A DNA stretch of 64,000 nt from Litorivita pollutaquae (GTDB lineage: Bacteria; Pseudomonadota; Alphaproteobacteria; Rhodobacterales; Rhodobacteraceae): NCBI RefSeq assembly GCF_003205515.1, contig NZ_KZ826484.1, positions 124,001-188,000 of the forward strand, in the 5' to 3' direction. Positions 46,249 through 56,443 of the stretch are shown piece after piece (within the stretch, counting starts at the first letter, position 1; every line of letters starts with the position of its first letter). The notes beneath the pieces were generated by a model. The model made no database searches and was not told where the DNA came from. It was given only the letters and a program-made list of their open reading frames with translations. Both the position numbers and the translations under genes were made by a program.

Positions 46249-47367
46249 ATGAACACATCTGATCCCTTTGAAATTTTCCTCGCCTGCGCTCCTGGTTTGG
46301 AGACTGCATTATTGGCTGAAGTGCGCGCCAAGGGCTTTGCCAATCCGGTGGCCACGGGCGGTGGCGTGACGATTGAGGGCCATTGGCCGGATGTCTGGCG
46401 CGCCAATCTGGAATTGCGGGGGGCAGGGCGGGTTTTAGCGCGGTTCGGCAGTTTCATGGCCTTTCATTTGGCGCAACTCGACAAACGCAGCCGTAAGTTT
46501 GATTGGGGTGCGGTGTTGCGCCCCGATGTGCCGGTGCGGGTCGAGGTGACGACCTCAAAAAAGTCAAAAATCTATCATGCAGGTGCGGCGGTGCAGCGGA
46601 TCGAAAAGGCGCTTGTCGAAAGCTTCGCTGCGACGCTTGCCGCCGATGCGCCGGTGTGCGTCAAAGTGCGGATTGACGACAATAAAGTGCAGTTTAGTGT
46701 CGATACCTCCGGTGAAAGCCTGCACAAACGCGGTCATAAACCGGCGGTGAACAAAGCCCCGATGCGCGAAACTTTGGCGGCCTTGATGTTATCGGAATGT
46801 GGGTATGACGGGTCCGAGCCGGTCTATGATCCGATGTGCGGATCCGGCACATTTGTGTTGGAGGCCGCCGAGAAGGCGCTTGGCCTCGATCCGGGGCGAA
46901 CGCGGCATTTTGCGTTCGAACAACTGGCGACATTTGATCCGCAGATCTGGTCCCAGATGCGGAGCAGTTCAGGCGTGTTAGAGACGGATCTACGGTTTTA
47001 CGGTTCGGATCGTGACGCCGGTGCGGTGCGGATGAGCACGGCCAATGCCGAAGCGGCAGGGGTGGGCGGGATCACGTCATTCGAGGTCAAACCGGTTAGC
47101 GATATCGCCCCGCCCGAAGGGCCAAAGGGCCTTGTGATCGTCAACCCGCCCTACGGGGCGCGGATTGGCAACAAAAAGCTGCTCTTCGGGGTTTACGGCG
47201 CCTTGGGCAAGGTCTTGATGGAACGGTTTTCGGGATGGCGGGTCGGTATTGTCACCAATGAGGCCGGATTGGCCCGCGCCACGGCCCTGCCCTTCTTGCC
47301 TGTTGGCGCACCGATTGCTCATGGCGGGCTAAAGGTGCGGCTGTATCGCACCAATCCGTTGCCCTAA
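46249..47367 (+). CDS. THUMP-domain RNA methyltransferase (RlmL/YcbY N-like)
   Basis: A 372-residue class I RNA methyltransferase with an N-terminal THUMP domain (about 40-160) and a Rossmann domain with DPMCGSGTFVLEA and NPPYGARIG. The N-P-P-Y motif indicates N-methylation of a base; the RlmL type forms m2G in 23S rRNA. The start is uncertain: ATG 46249 has AGGGGG almost touching it, and TTG 46234 is an in-frame alternative. The stop overlaps that of the convergent PaiB-like gene by 4 bp. Confidence 0.85.
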   Translation: MNTSDPFEIFLACAPGLETALLAEVRAKGFANPVATGGGVTIEGHWPDVWRANLELRGAGRVLARFGSFMAFHLAQLDKRSRKFDWGAVLRPDVPVRVEVTTSKKSKIYHAGAAVQRIEKALVESFAATLAADAPVCVKVRIDDNKVQFSVDTSGESLHKRGHKPAVNKAPMRETLAALMLSECGYDGSEPVYDPMCGSGTFVLEAAEKALGLDPGRTRHFAFEQLATFDPQIWSQMRSSSGVLETDLRFYGSDRDAGAVRMSTANAEAAGVGGITSFEVKPVSDIAPPEGPKGLVIVNPPYGARIGNKKLLFGVYGALGKVLMERFSGWRVGIVTNEAGLARATALPFLPVGAPIAHGGLKVRLYRTNPLP

Positions 47368-48005
47368 GGCGCGCCCCGCACAGGCGGGCAACGCATCATC
47401 GCGGAGACGAGGCGCGGCTCACTTCCAAATCCAAAGCCGTCCATTTGCTTTGACGCGGCAATACGTGCCGATTCCGGCTTGTTTTGACCCAGCTTCCAAG
47501 TGCCATCAATCGCCGTGACCGCCATGCGCACCGGCACGACTTGGCGCAGCATTTTCGCGGTGATCTCTTCAGGCATCTTATCCATCGTCCAGGGCGTTTT
47601 AGGCAGGAGTAGAGCCTCATTCTTCGCGGAGATCCGATCCAGTATTCCGGAAATTTCTTCCTGTTCCACCAATTCCAATGTGCCGGTCACATGCACGGCG
47701 ACATAGTTCCATGTGGGCACTTGGTCGTCGAGCTCATACCAATCGGGCGAGACATAGCTATGCGGACCAAGCACGGCGATAGATGCGGGCAAGGGGCCGG
47801 ATTTCAACGCGCGGGCAATGGCGTTCGAGCGGATGAGATGCATTTCAGCCGACGTGCCATCTTCGGCCAGAATAAAAGGTATATGCGCCAGAACCGGAGG
47901 CGCGCCAGCGGGGCCGTTCACACAAAGCATGCCAAATCCCGTGCTGCGGGCAAAGTCGATGTTCTGCGTCCTGGTGGCTCCGCGGAAAATGGGATTGGGA
48001 TACAT
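47364..48005 (-). CDS. PaiB-like FMN-binding protein
   Basis: A 213-residue PaiB/FMN-binding split-barrel protein. Conserved blocks are MYPNPIFR at the start, DQVPTWNYVAVHV and KLGQNKP. In Bacillus PaiB is called a negative regulator, but many homologues are probably flavin-dependent enzymes; there is no DNA-binding motif here. The start at 48005 is the conserved MYxP. Confidence 0.82.
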   Translation of the reverse strand: MYPNPIFRGATRTQNIDFARSTGFGMLCVNGPAGAPPVLAHIPFILAEDGTSAEMHLIRSNAIARALKSGPLPASIAVLGPHSYVSPDWYELDDQVPTWNYVAVHVTGTLELVEQEEISGILDRISAKNEALLLPKTPWTMDKMPEEITAKMLRQVVPVRMAVTAIDGTWKLGQNKPESARIAASKQMDGFGFGSEPRLVSAMMRCPPVRGAP

Positions 48006-48068
48006 AGGGTCGCTCCGTTGGTTGCGGCCGGCCCTTGCGCGCCTGCGCATGCGGAGGGTGCCAGCAGT

Positions 48069-49340
48069 TTATGCGGTCAGTTGGCCGGCGCGGGTTCCGG
48101 TGATCGTTGCGGTGACGATCTGCCCCTCGGGTTGGGGCACATCGAAATGCACCTCGGTGAATTGTTCGGTGCGTCCCATATGTGGGTTTTCCATGAGAAT
48201 CTGGTGGCTCTTGCCGATCTGGTCTGCGAGGTGACGCGCCACGCGCGCATCCCCGGCCGCCCGTAGGCGCGCTGCACGCTCTTTAATCGCGCGGCCATCC
48301 ACGGCGGGCATACGCGCGGCGGGGGTGCCTTGGCGCGGCGAATAGGGGAAGACATGCAGCCACGTCAATTCGCAATCCTCGACCAGCCGCAGGGAATTTT
48401 CGAACATGGCTTCGGTTTCGGTTGGAAAGCCCGCGATAATGTCGGCCCCAAAGGTCATGTCAGGGCGCAGGCGGATCGCTTCTTTCGCAAAGCGGATGGC
48501 ATCATCGCGCAAATGGCGGCGCTTCATCCGTTTGAGGATCATGTCGTCGCCGTGTTGCAGGCTCAAATGCAGATGCGGCATGAGACGCGGTTCGGTGGCA
48601 ATCGCCTGCATCAGGTTTTCATCGACCTCGATGCTGTCGATCGACGAGATCCGCAAGCGCGGCAGATCGGGCACCAATTTGAGAATGCGCATCACCAGAT
48701 CGCCGAGCTTCGGCGCGGCGGGCAGGTCGCCCCCCCAAGAGGTCAAATCAACACCGGTGAGCACGACCTCGTTGAACCCCTTGTCCACCAAACGTTTGAT
48801 TTGATCGACCACAACCCCCGCAGGGACAGAGCGCGAATTGCCACGGCCGTAAGGAATGATGCAGAAGGTGCAGCGGTGATCACAGCCGTTTTGCACCTGC
48901 ACATAGGCGCGGCTGCGGGTGCCGAACCCGTCGATCAAATGGCCGGCTGTTTCGGTGACGGACATGATGTCATCGACCGCGACACGTTCGGTTTCACCGA
49001 TGAAATCGGGACCGGATTGGGCGGCAAGGCGGGACCATGTGTTTGCCTGCATCTTTTCGGTATTGCCGATCACGCGGTCCACTTCGGTCATGGCGGCGAA
49101 GGTTTCCGGTTCGGTTTGCGCGGCGCATCCGGTGACGATGATTTGCGCCTCGGGGTTGCCGCGGCGCAGCTTGCGGATTTCCTGGCGGGCCTTGCGCACG
49201 GCTTCGGCGGTGACGGCGCAGGTGTTGACCACAACCGCGCCCTCCATGCCCGCCTGTGCGGCGAGATCTTTCATGGCTTCGGTTTCATAGGCGTTAAGCC
49301 GACATCCGAGCGTGGTAAATTTGGGCGGGCTATGCATCAT
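48069..49340 (-). CDS. mtaB: tRNA (t6A37) methylthiotransferase MtaB
   Basis: A 423-residue radical-SAM methylthiotransferase that makes ms2t6A at position 37 of tRNA. The N-terminal UPF0004 domain has cysteines in TLGCRLN, VNTCAVT and GCAAQ; the radical-SAM cluster is C-x3-C-x2-C in GCDHRCTFC; a TRAM domain ends the protein. The start at 49340 overlaps the dapF stop by ATGA, which settles it. Confidence 0.93.
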   Translation of the reverse strand: MMHSPPKFTTLGCRLNAYETEAMKDLAAQAGMEGAVVVNTCAVTAEAVRKARQEIRKLRRGNPEAQIIVTGCAAQTEPETFAAMTEVDRVIGNTEKMQANTWSRLAAQSGPDFIGETERVAVDDIMSVTETAGHLIDGFGTRSRAYVQVQNGCDHRCTFCIIPYGRGNSRSVPAGVVVDQIKRLVDKGFNEVVLTGVDLTSWGGDLPAAPKLGDLVMRILKLVPDLPRLRISSIDSIEVDENLMQAIATEPRLMPHLHLSLQHGDDMILKRMKRRHLRDDAIRFAKEAIRLRPDMTFGADIIAGFPTETEAMFENSLRLVEDCELTWLHVFPYSPRQGTPAARMPAVDGRAIKERAARLRAAGDARVARHLADQIGKSHQILMENPHMGRTEQFTEVHFDVPQPEGQIVTATITGTRAGQLTA

Positions 49341-50170
49341 AGTGAGGCAAGAAACTGTGCGGTGAACGTGCCGTTTGCGACATGCATCGTTGCGCCGGTC
49401 ATCCAAACCCCATCCTCACGCCAGTCAATTTCAAGGCTGCCGCCGTCAAGTTCAATCAAAACGCGCCGCCCTGTCAGCCCGCGCCGCGCGGCGGCAACGG
49501 CCGTGGCGCATGACGACGAGCCAGAGGCCATGGTGATGCCCACGCCCCTTTCCCACACCCGCATACGCAGGTGGTCAGGTCCAATGATCGAGGCAACTTG
49601 CACGTTCGTGCGTTCAGGGTAGAGCGGATGATGCTCGTAGCGCGGTCCGAACTCTTCGAGCGGTATCCGTCCGGCATCTTCAACGAAAAACGTGCAATGG
49701 GGGTTGCCCATGCCCGTGGCGGTCGGCGCGCCTTCGATGGGCAATTCCAGCGTATCCATGTCCTCGGCCAAGGGAATCTCGTCCCATGCCAATTGAGGCG
49801 CCCCCATATTCACCGAGGTGAGGCCATTTCCGGCATCGACGGCATAGAGATCGCCGCGCTCGGTGGTCAGGTGCAGAGTGCTTTTGTCACTCTCGTCCAT
49901 AAGATACCGCGCGATGCAACGGGTGGCATTGCCGCAAGCGCCCGAGCGCGATCCATCGGAATTATAGAACACCAGATGCGCATCGGCGGTCGGGGCGGTT
50001 TCGATCACGGCCAATTGGTCGAATCCGATTCCCGTGTGACGATGCCCGACGGCCCGCACCAATGCTTCCGTAACGTCATAGACGTGCGTGCGGGAATCAA
50101 TGACAACAAAGTCGTTTCCCAGCCCGTGCATCTTCATAAAGGGCATATCGATATGGTTTTGAGCGCTCAT
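49337..50170 (-). CDS. dapF: Diaminopimelate epimerase, second catalytic Cys replaced by Ser
   Basis: A 277-residue DapF that should convert LL- to meso-diaminopimelate for lysine and peptidoglycan. The first catalytic cysteine is present (C79 in GACGNATRC). The second motif, normally ERGxGET-x-ACGTGACA, reads [16 protein letters not shown], so the active-site Cys is Ser and the Glu before Thr is Ile; only the later, non-catalytic Cys remains. The codon for that Ser is TCT, so a misread is unlikely. It is either a naturally Ser-based epimerase or a diverged relative. The start at 50170 leads directly to the conserved MHGLGNDF. mtaB overlaps its stop. Confidence 0.85.
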   Translation of the reverse strand: MSAQNHIDMPFMKMHGLGNDFVVIDSRTHVYDVTEALVRAVGHRHTGIGFDQLAVIETAPTADAHLVFYNSDGSRSGACGNATRCIARYLMDESDKSTLHLTTERGDLYAVDAGNGLTSVNMGAPQLAWDEIPLAEDMDTLELPIEGAPTATGMGNPHCTFFVEDAGRIPLEEFGPRYEHHPLYPERTNVQVASIIGPDHLRMRVWERGVGITMASGSSSCATAVAAARRGLTGRRVLIELDGGSLEIDWREDGVWMTGATMHVANGTFTAQFLASL

Positions 50171-50277
50171 GAGACCGCATATAGACCCGCCGGATTGATG
50201 AATCCAGCCAAGCGATGACAAATCTTGGTTTTTCGGGGTTGACCCTGCCCGCCGGTGTTTCTAGAAGCGCCTCCAGT

Positions 50278-50353
50278 GGGCCTGTAGCTCAGTTGGTAGA
50301 GCAACTGACTTTTAATCAGTAGGTCTCCGGTTCGAACCCGGACGGGCTCACCA
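50278..50353 (+). tRNA. tRNA-Lys (TTT)
   Basis: A 76-nt cloverleaf: D-arm GCTCAGTTGGTAGAGC, anticodon stem-loop CTGACTTTTAATCAG with anticodon TTT, T-arm CCGGTTCGAACCCGG, and encoded CCA at 50351-50353. The acceptor pairs GGGCCTG with CGGGCTC, including wobble pairs at positions 2 and 6. Confidence 0.96.
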
Positions 50354-50614
50354 CTCATAACAATGTGACGAATGACGATTGATCGTTCTAGTGGTTACCT
50401 TATTGCCAGAGAGCGCAAAAATAAATTTGGAATATCAGCCAATGCTGCGCGTCTAGACGCGGTTTGCGAGATATTCGGAATGCTAACCGCACGCATTCGC
50501 GTGGCTAGTGAAAGATATAGGCCCCCAAAAAATAGAAGATCATAATCTTTTTGGCGTCGCAGTGTTGGACCCTGAATGATAACTGGTGTGTGATGTGAAG
50601 AATGGGATGTGAGC

Positions 50615-51109
50615 ATGATAGTTGCTGAAAATGGGGTAATTGAAAACTTCCAGGTTATCGCGTGTATCGTATCTTTTTCTCTCTTTGTCTGGGGGGCAAA
50701 AGTTCAGTTCGGAAAAAACAACTTAGATTGGGCGGCGGTGTCGCTCTTCTTCAGTTTGATTCCGTTCGTTGGCGCAGGACGCGAGTTAAGCTTCGGTGCG
50801 GTTCTTAGTCTTCATGGAACGGGTTTGCTTTACACGAAGTATTTTCTATCAGTGGTTTTAGTATTAATGCTGTCGCTGTCTTTGATACTTTTGGTTGTGG
50901 CCGCCCGTAGGAAAAAACTGCACTGGAGGCAGGCACTATCGGGACATGTGTTTTTGGTTTTTGCGATTTTGAGTATTATAATTGCGCAGATGTTCGAAAA
51001 AGGTCAGTTGGGTTTTCCAAAGAATCAAATCCTCGAAGAGCTAATGGAACTCTTGGCGTATTTGCTTTTGGTGTACCTATCTTTCTATCGGCTTAAATCC
51101 ACGAGATAG
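50615..51109 (+). CDS. AT-rich multi-span membrane protein of unknown function
   Basis: A 164-residue protein with four predicted membrane segments (about 10-26, 38-55, 70-93 and 105-125) and a fifth shorter one near 140-155. The acidic start (IVAENGVIEN) and the GRELSFG motif after the second segment recall a family of small membrane proteins with an E-D-G start and an E-E-I-S-W-G-type motif, of unknown role. GTG 50609 is an alternative start. The coding sequence is distinctly AT-rich compared with the surroundings and lies 260 bp past tRNA-Lys, a common landing site for foreign DNA. Confidence 0.62.
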   Translation: MIVAENGVIENFQVIACIVSFSLFVWGAKVQFGKNNLDWAAVSLFFSLIPFVGAGRELSFGAVLSLHGTGLLYTKYFLSVVLVLMLSLSLILLVVAARRKKLHWRQALSGHVFLVFAILSIIIAQMFEKGQLGFPKNQILEELMELLAYLLLVYLSFYRLKSTR

Positions 51110-51590
51110 GGACTATCATGCGGAGGTGGCTCTTCCACACGCCTGCGAGCCTTGCGGGATAGATGGCAGAACAGAAAATAGCCTCTTCCCATCACCCTCT
51201 TGACGCGTTCTGGCCGTTGGACACACGGTCAACCTTTACGCATGGTGGATGTGAGTTTCCTTTGAAATCCTTGGCCTCTTTGTGCTCCCGCCTCGGGTGA
51301 CGCAGGTTATTTCAATGGAGCTTCACGCCGTTCGCCGGTCGTGTGAACACGGCATCGGCAATGGGATTTCGATGAAAAATTTGATCACGACGGCAGGCAT
51401 GGCGATCTTCATGCATGCATGTGTTAAAGGCATTTTGTCCTGCGCCCGGCGGTTCGCAAATTCCCGTTTGAGGCGTGAGGGGGAACCTTCGACCACGACT
51501 TGTTTTTCACCGGTTACATTTCCCTACGCCGCCGTCTAAGCGCGGCGCTTGCCATGGCCAGCGGCCAGCCGATGTTTGCGGGTAGGGGGG
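51110..51590. other. 480-bp stretch without a supported gene
   Basis: I see no convincing coding frame, RNA or strong terminator. A plus-strand frame at 51282-51539 has no ribosome-binding site and a composition unlike a protein. I also find no second copy of the tRNA-Lys 3' end here that would mark an attachment site. It may be decayed sequence. Confidence 0.5.
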
Positions 51591-52295
51591 TTAGATGACG
51601 CGGATAACGTCTTTGCCGACCGATAACATATACCCGCGTCGGGCGATGTTTTTGACTAAAAGCTCACTGACCATTTGATTGCCCAATGTGTCACGCAGCC
51701 GTTTGATCCGCGTTGCGCCTGCGGCTTCTTCGCAATCTGTCGCGGCGCGTCCGGAGATCACACCTTCGATTTCCGCGCCGGTCATGACGTCGTCATCCAT
51801 GCGCGCCTCTGCCAGAACGCTTAAGGTTTCCATCGCGGCGGCGGTCAGCTTGAACCCCATATTGTTGAGGTAGACAGTGTTTTCCTCGCGGCTGATCAAC
51901 AAAGACGACACCTGAATGCCGGCGCGTTCAATTTGTGCCATGCGGCGATTCATCGTCACCAACATCACCAAAAATACCAATGCCGCGACCAATAATGCGG
52001 CGGCAAATAGCATCAGCACGAAGATCACCGTGCGATAGCCCGCCAATGTGTCGGAAAACGCCGTGCCCGATTGGGCGAGAATCTCAAGCAACTTGATCTC
52101 GGCCTGTGCGGTTAAATCGGCGTTCTCGACAAACAACTGCTCGACTCGAGCGTTGAAGGCATTGGCGCTGGGCAGGGCGGCAAAGAGCACGGCGGCGGCG
52201 GCGGTCAACGCCAGAACAATCGCCGTGATGCCACCATAGATGATGCGGCTTCCCGAACGCCGCACGTCAGAAGCGGAGGTAGTACGGTCCGGCAT
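51591..52295 (-). CDS. Membrane-anchored winged-helix regulator
   Basis: A 234-residue protein with two hydrophobic segments (about 18-40 and 90-115), separated by a periplasmic loop of about 50 residues, and a cytoplasmic C-terminal domain. That domain (about 145-232) resembles an OmpR/ToxR winged helix: LTAAAMETLSVLAEA, then TRIKRLRDTLG, then ARRGYMLS. Unlike ToxR, the DNA-binding part is C-terminal. It probably senses a periplasmic or membrane signal. The start at 52295 lies inside the 3' end of the upstream gene (29-bp overlap), so the two are cotranslated. Confidence 0.72.
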   Translation of the reverse strand: MPDRTTSASDVRRSGSRIIYGGITAIVLALTAAAAVLFAALPSANAFNARVEQLFVENADLTAQAEIKLLEILAQSGTAFSDTLAGYRTVIFVLMLFAAALLVAALVFLVMLVTMNRRMAQIERAGIQVSSLLISREENTVYLNNMGFKLTAAAMETLSVLAEARMDDDVMTGAEIEGVISGRAATDCEEAAGATRIKRLRDTLGNQMVSELLVKNIARRGYMLSVGKDVIRVI

Positions 52296-52599
52296 TGGCC
52301 TTCCTTTTCTCGAGGTCTGTGGCATCAAACACCGACAGGATGGTGAGCAAGGTCCAACCGTTTTGGCCCAACCGTGCGGCAACTTCTTGCGTGGCAGATT
52401 CTTTGGAGCACGCGCCGCGCAGCGCCATGACGCCGTAATGTAACTTCAAGGGCGATTCTTGCTTGGCCTTATAGTCGGCATAACATTCTGCGGCCCGCGC
52501 GGGCGCGGCGGTCAGACTTAAGCCAAGCCAAGCAGCACCGGCCAGAAGGGCAAGGCGCGATGCCGCTTTGCGGTGGGGAAAATATCTATGTGTCATCAT
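52267..52599 (-). CDS. Small exported protein, Rhodobacteraceae type
   Basis: A 110-residue protein with a Sec signal (about 1-36, APARA-AE) and a compact mature domain starting ECYADYKAKQ, with a conserved-looking KLHYGVMAL and a QNGWTLLTILSV strand. Two cysteines (mature residue 2 and in RGACSKES) probably pair. I recall relatives in Rhodobacteraceae with no assigned function. Its end overlaps the membrane regulator gene, so it may be the sensor partner of that regulator; that is speculation from gene order. Confidence 0.68.
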   Translation of the reverse strand: MMTHRYFPHRKAASRLALLAGAAWLGLSLTAAPARAAECYADYKAKQESPLKLHYGVMALRGACSKESATQEVAARLGQNGWTLLTILSVFDATDLEKRKANAGPYYLRF

Positions 52600-52775
52600 G
52601 CGGGGCACTTTGCGCGCCGCCGCAGTGATATTCAATAACCAAGGGAAAATTGGCCGGATGGACGACGTTGATATCCGATAACAACCCGGCGTTATTGCCT
52701 GTCTTTACCCGCCGCGCCCATCGTTGGTCATCATCGACCCCAGTGCATGACGCACCAACATGGAAAGGACACCCT

Positions 52776-53114
52776 ATGTCCCGCAAATTCATCTCTGGCA
52801 TTCTTGCCGCTTCCATTGCCATTTCGGCCCTGTCTGCCGTTCCTGCCCGCGCCAATGAGCGTGATGCGGCGCGGGTTGTCGCCGGGCTTACCGCCTTGTT
52901 TATTCTTGGCAAGGCGATTGAAAATGGCCGCCGTGACAAAGCCACCGTGACCCGTCACCCGGGCCCTTCGCGGGCCGAGATCCTGCGCCGGCAGCGCGAA
53001 CAAGAGCGCGCCCGGGCGCGTGCCCGTGAACGTGACCGGCAGCATGGTCATGGCGCATGGCGCGATCACGATCATCACGCCCGCAAAACCCAGCCGCGTA
53101 GACATATTCGCTAA
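52776..53114 (+). CDS. Basic, His/Arg-rich exported protein
   Basis: A 112-residue protein with a Sec signal (about 1-26, VPARA-NE), a short conserved part (RDAARVVAGLTALFILGKAI) and a long tail of Arg, Glu, His and Gln ending DHDHHARKTQPRRHIR. The tail could bind metal, nucleic acid or the wall. ATGGAAAGGACACCCT before ATG 52776 provides a ribosome-binding site. I know no function; similar short proteins occur in related genomes. Confidence 0.65.
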   Translation: MSRKFISGILAASIAISALSAVPARANERDAARVVAGLTALFILGKAIENGRRDKATVTRHPGPSRAEILRRQREQERARARARERDRQHGHGAWRDHDHHARKTQPRRHIR

Positions 53115-53302
53115 GGTGGCCTGTCCCTGTGGTTGGGTGCCGTGACAGTTGCCGGGGTATATATCCGGTGATCGGGATGGCCCGCCGCCGAGCAGAGCAC
53201 ATATAACGTGCCGGCGGGCGGGAGAGGCGGCTTTGACGGGCTGCCTCTCCCCTTGCGATATGCGCCCTTGCCAATGTGGGCATGCTGCGCTTTGACAGGG
53301 GG
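53115..53302. other. Intergenic region with two consecutive hairpins
   Basis: Two perfect 8-bp GC-rich inverted repeats stand side by side before rnhB: 53180-53187 with 53212-53219, and 53221-53228 with 53243-53250. Neither is followed by a proper T-run. They could be an attenuator or a protected RNA end. Confidence 0.45.
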
Positions 53303-53957
53303 ATGAACACGCAGCCCAAAACCGCCCCCGATTATTCGTTTGAAACCCTTGCACAAGAGAACGGCCATTTGATCGTTGCCGGTGTGGACGAGGTCGGGCG
53401 CGGTCCTTTGGCCGGTCCTGTCACGGCCGCCGCGGTGGTCCTCGACCCTGCTGATATCCCCGAGGGTCTCAACGATTCCAAGAAACTATCGGCCAAACGT
53501 CGCGAGGCATTATATGCGCAGATTATGGCGGGGGCCGAGGTTTCAATCGCCCACGCATCCGTCGAAGAGATCGACGACATGAATATCCTGCGGGCCTCGC
53601 ATTTGGCGATGGAGCGGGCCGTGGCCGGATTGCTGCGCCGCCCCGATCATTTGCTGATTGACGGAAATATGATCCCGCGCGGTCTCACGGCGGAGGGATA
53701 TTCCACCGAGGCGATCATCAAGGGCGATGCCCGTTCTGTGTCGATTTCGGCGGCCTCAATCATGGCCAAAATAAGGCGCGACCGCATCATGTGGGATTTA
53801 GCGCAACAGTTCCCCGGTTATGGGTGGGACACCAACGCCGGATACCCATCAAAAAGTCACAGGTTGGCGCTCCAGAAATTAGGGGTAACCCCACACCATA
53901 GACGTTCGTTCAAACCGGTCCACAACATCTTGTATCAATCAAAAAAACTAAGTGACT

Positions 53958-53959
<2 letters not shown>
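53303..53959 (+). CDS. rnhB: Ribonuclease HII
   Basis: A 218-residue RNase HII that cuts RNA in RNA-DNA hybrids and single ribonucleotides. The catalytic acids are the D and E of [12 protein letters not shown], the D of LLIDGN and the D in [21 protein letters not shown] is also typical. Start alternatives exist at 53282 (ATG) and 53276 (GTG); at 53303 AGGGGG almost touches the ATG. The stop is 90 bp before the chosen ccrM start. Confidence 0.94.
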
Positions 53960-55153
<1,194 letters not shown>

Positions 55154-55238
55154 CCCCGCCGCGCGCATCCCCCAGTTTTATCGGAGTTGTTCTTGGGAAC
55201 ACCGCCGGTGCTTGCGGCTTGGGTCGCGGCACCTACTT

Positions 55239-55266
55239 GCCTCGCCTTTATTGGCGGGGCTTTTTT
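55239..55266 (+). terminator. Rho-independent terminator of ccrM
   Basis: An 8-bp stem with one G-U pair (55239-55246 with 55253-55260), loop TTTATT and a run of six T, 86 bp after the ccrM stop. Confidence 0.85.
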
Positions 55267-55274
55267 GCCTGTAG

Positions 55275-56405
55275 CTATGTCGTGCCGTGATCGCCGGTTT
55301 TATAAGGCTGCCAATCTGCAATCTCGGGGTAATGCTGTTTGCGCCACGCCCGCACGCGCGGGTTCATCTGGCGACGCCACAGCGGCGGGACCATCGCAAT
55401 CGATGCCATCAGCGGATAGCCGAAGGGCAATTGCGGTGCGGCGTCCGCCGCGTAATTTTGCAGCAAGGGAAACCGTCGGTCGGGTTTGTAATGGTGATCC
55501 GAATGACGTTGCAAATTGATCAAAAGCCAATTGGACGCCCGATGCGCCGCGTTCCATGAATGATGCGGTTTCACGTGTTCGAATTTACCACCGCCGAGAT
55601 ATTCGCGCGTTAAACCATAGTGCTCGACATAGTTCGTTAGCTCCAGTTGCCAGACTGCCGAAAACGCCTGCCAAAGGAACAACAAAAGCCCGATCCAACC
55701 GCCCAGAACAACTGCGATGGCAAGCATGGCCAGTTGCAGGCCGGCATAGAGCCAGAAAGGATTGCGCCGGTTCGTCGGGCCACGACCCAGACGGGCGAGC
55801 ATCGCAACCTCTGCGGCCCACGCCGATTTCGGACAGGCACGCAAGACCCGCCAAAAGAACCGGTGGAACCCTTCATTATAGCGTGCGGTCACCGTATCAC
55901 GGGGCGTGGCGACATGGATGTGATGCACCAGCAAATGCTCGGACCGGAAATGTGAATAAAGCACCATGGCCAGCAACAAATCCCCAAGTCGCCGCTCCAG
56001 CCTGTTTTTCTGATGCAGCAATTCGTGGCTATAGACGATGCCGATCGAGCCGGAGATCACGCCGACCCCAAAGAACAGAACGATCATTTCTAGCGCGTTC
56101 AAATGATCGCTATGCGCGACATAATAGATCAAACCGAACACGGTCACGAACTGCACCGGAAACCAGATCATCGTGATCGCGCGATACCAAAACAGATCTT
56201 CGGTTTTGGTTTGCGGATCTGCGTTTTCAAGGTTCAGCCCGGTCAGCGCATCCAAAAGTGTGAACAACCACCAACCCGACAGCGGCAACAACAGCACCGT
56301 CCATCCGCCAAAGATCGCGCCAACCCACGCCAGAGGCACCAGACCGAGCGACAGCCAGAACGGCGCAGCATTGCGAAAACGACGAAGAGTGGCGGCCGGG
56401 ATCAT
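55275..56405 (-). CDS. alkB: Alkane 1-monooxygenase (AlkB family)
   Basis: A 376-residue integral-membrane di-iron hydroxylase that oxidises the terminal carbon of medium-chain alkanes. The histidine boxes are intact: HELLHQ, EHLLVHH, NYVEHYGL and LQRHSDHH. Several membrane segments precede and separate them. No rubredoxin, rubredoxin reductase or alkane regulator lies beside it, so the electron donor must be encoded elsewhere. It ends next to the ccrM terminator and starts 38 bp after the mutY stop. Confidence 0.92.
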   Translation of the reverse strand: MIPAATLRRFRNAAPFWLSLGLVPLAWVGAIFGGWTVLLLPLSGWWLFTLLDALTGLNLENADPQTKTEDLFWYRAITMIWFPVQFVTVFGLIYYVAHSDHLNALEMIVLFFGVGVISGSIGIVYSHELLHQKNRLERRLGDLLLAMVLYSHFRSEHLLVHHIHVATPRDTVTARYNEGFHRFFWRVLRACPKSAWAAEVAMLARLGRGPTNRRNPFWLYAGLQLAMLAIAVVLGGWIGLLLFLWQAFSAVWQLELTNYVEHYGLTREYLGGGKFEHVKPHHSWNAAHRASNWLLINLQRHSDHHYKPDRRFPLLQNYAADAAPQLPFGYPLMASIAMVPPLWRRQMNPRVRAWRKQHYPEIADWQPYKTGDHGTT

Positions 56406-56443
56406 CGGGTCTGTCCATACATCACGATAGAGTCAGGGCAGTG

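Noticed and set aside
51282-51539. 85-codon plus-strand frame in the gene-poor region
   Set aside because: No ribosome-binding site and no protein-like pattern.
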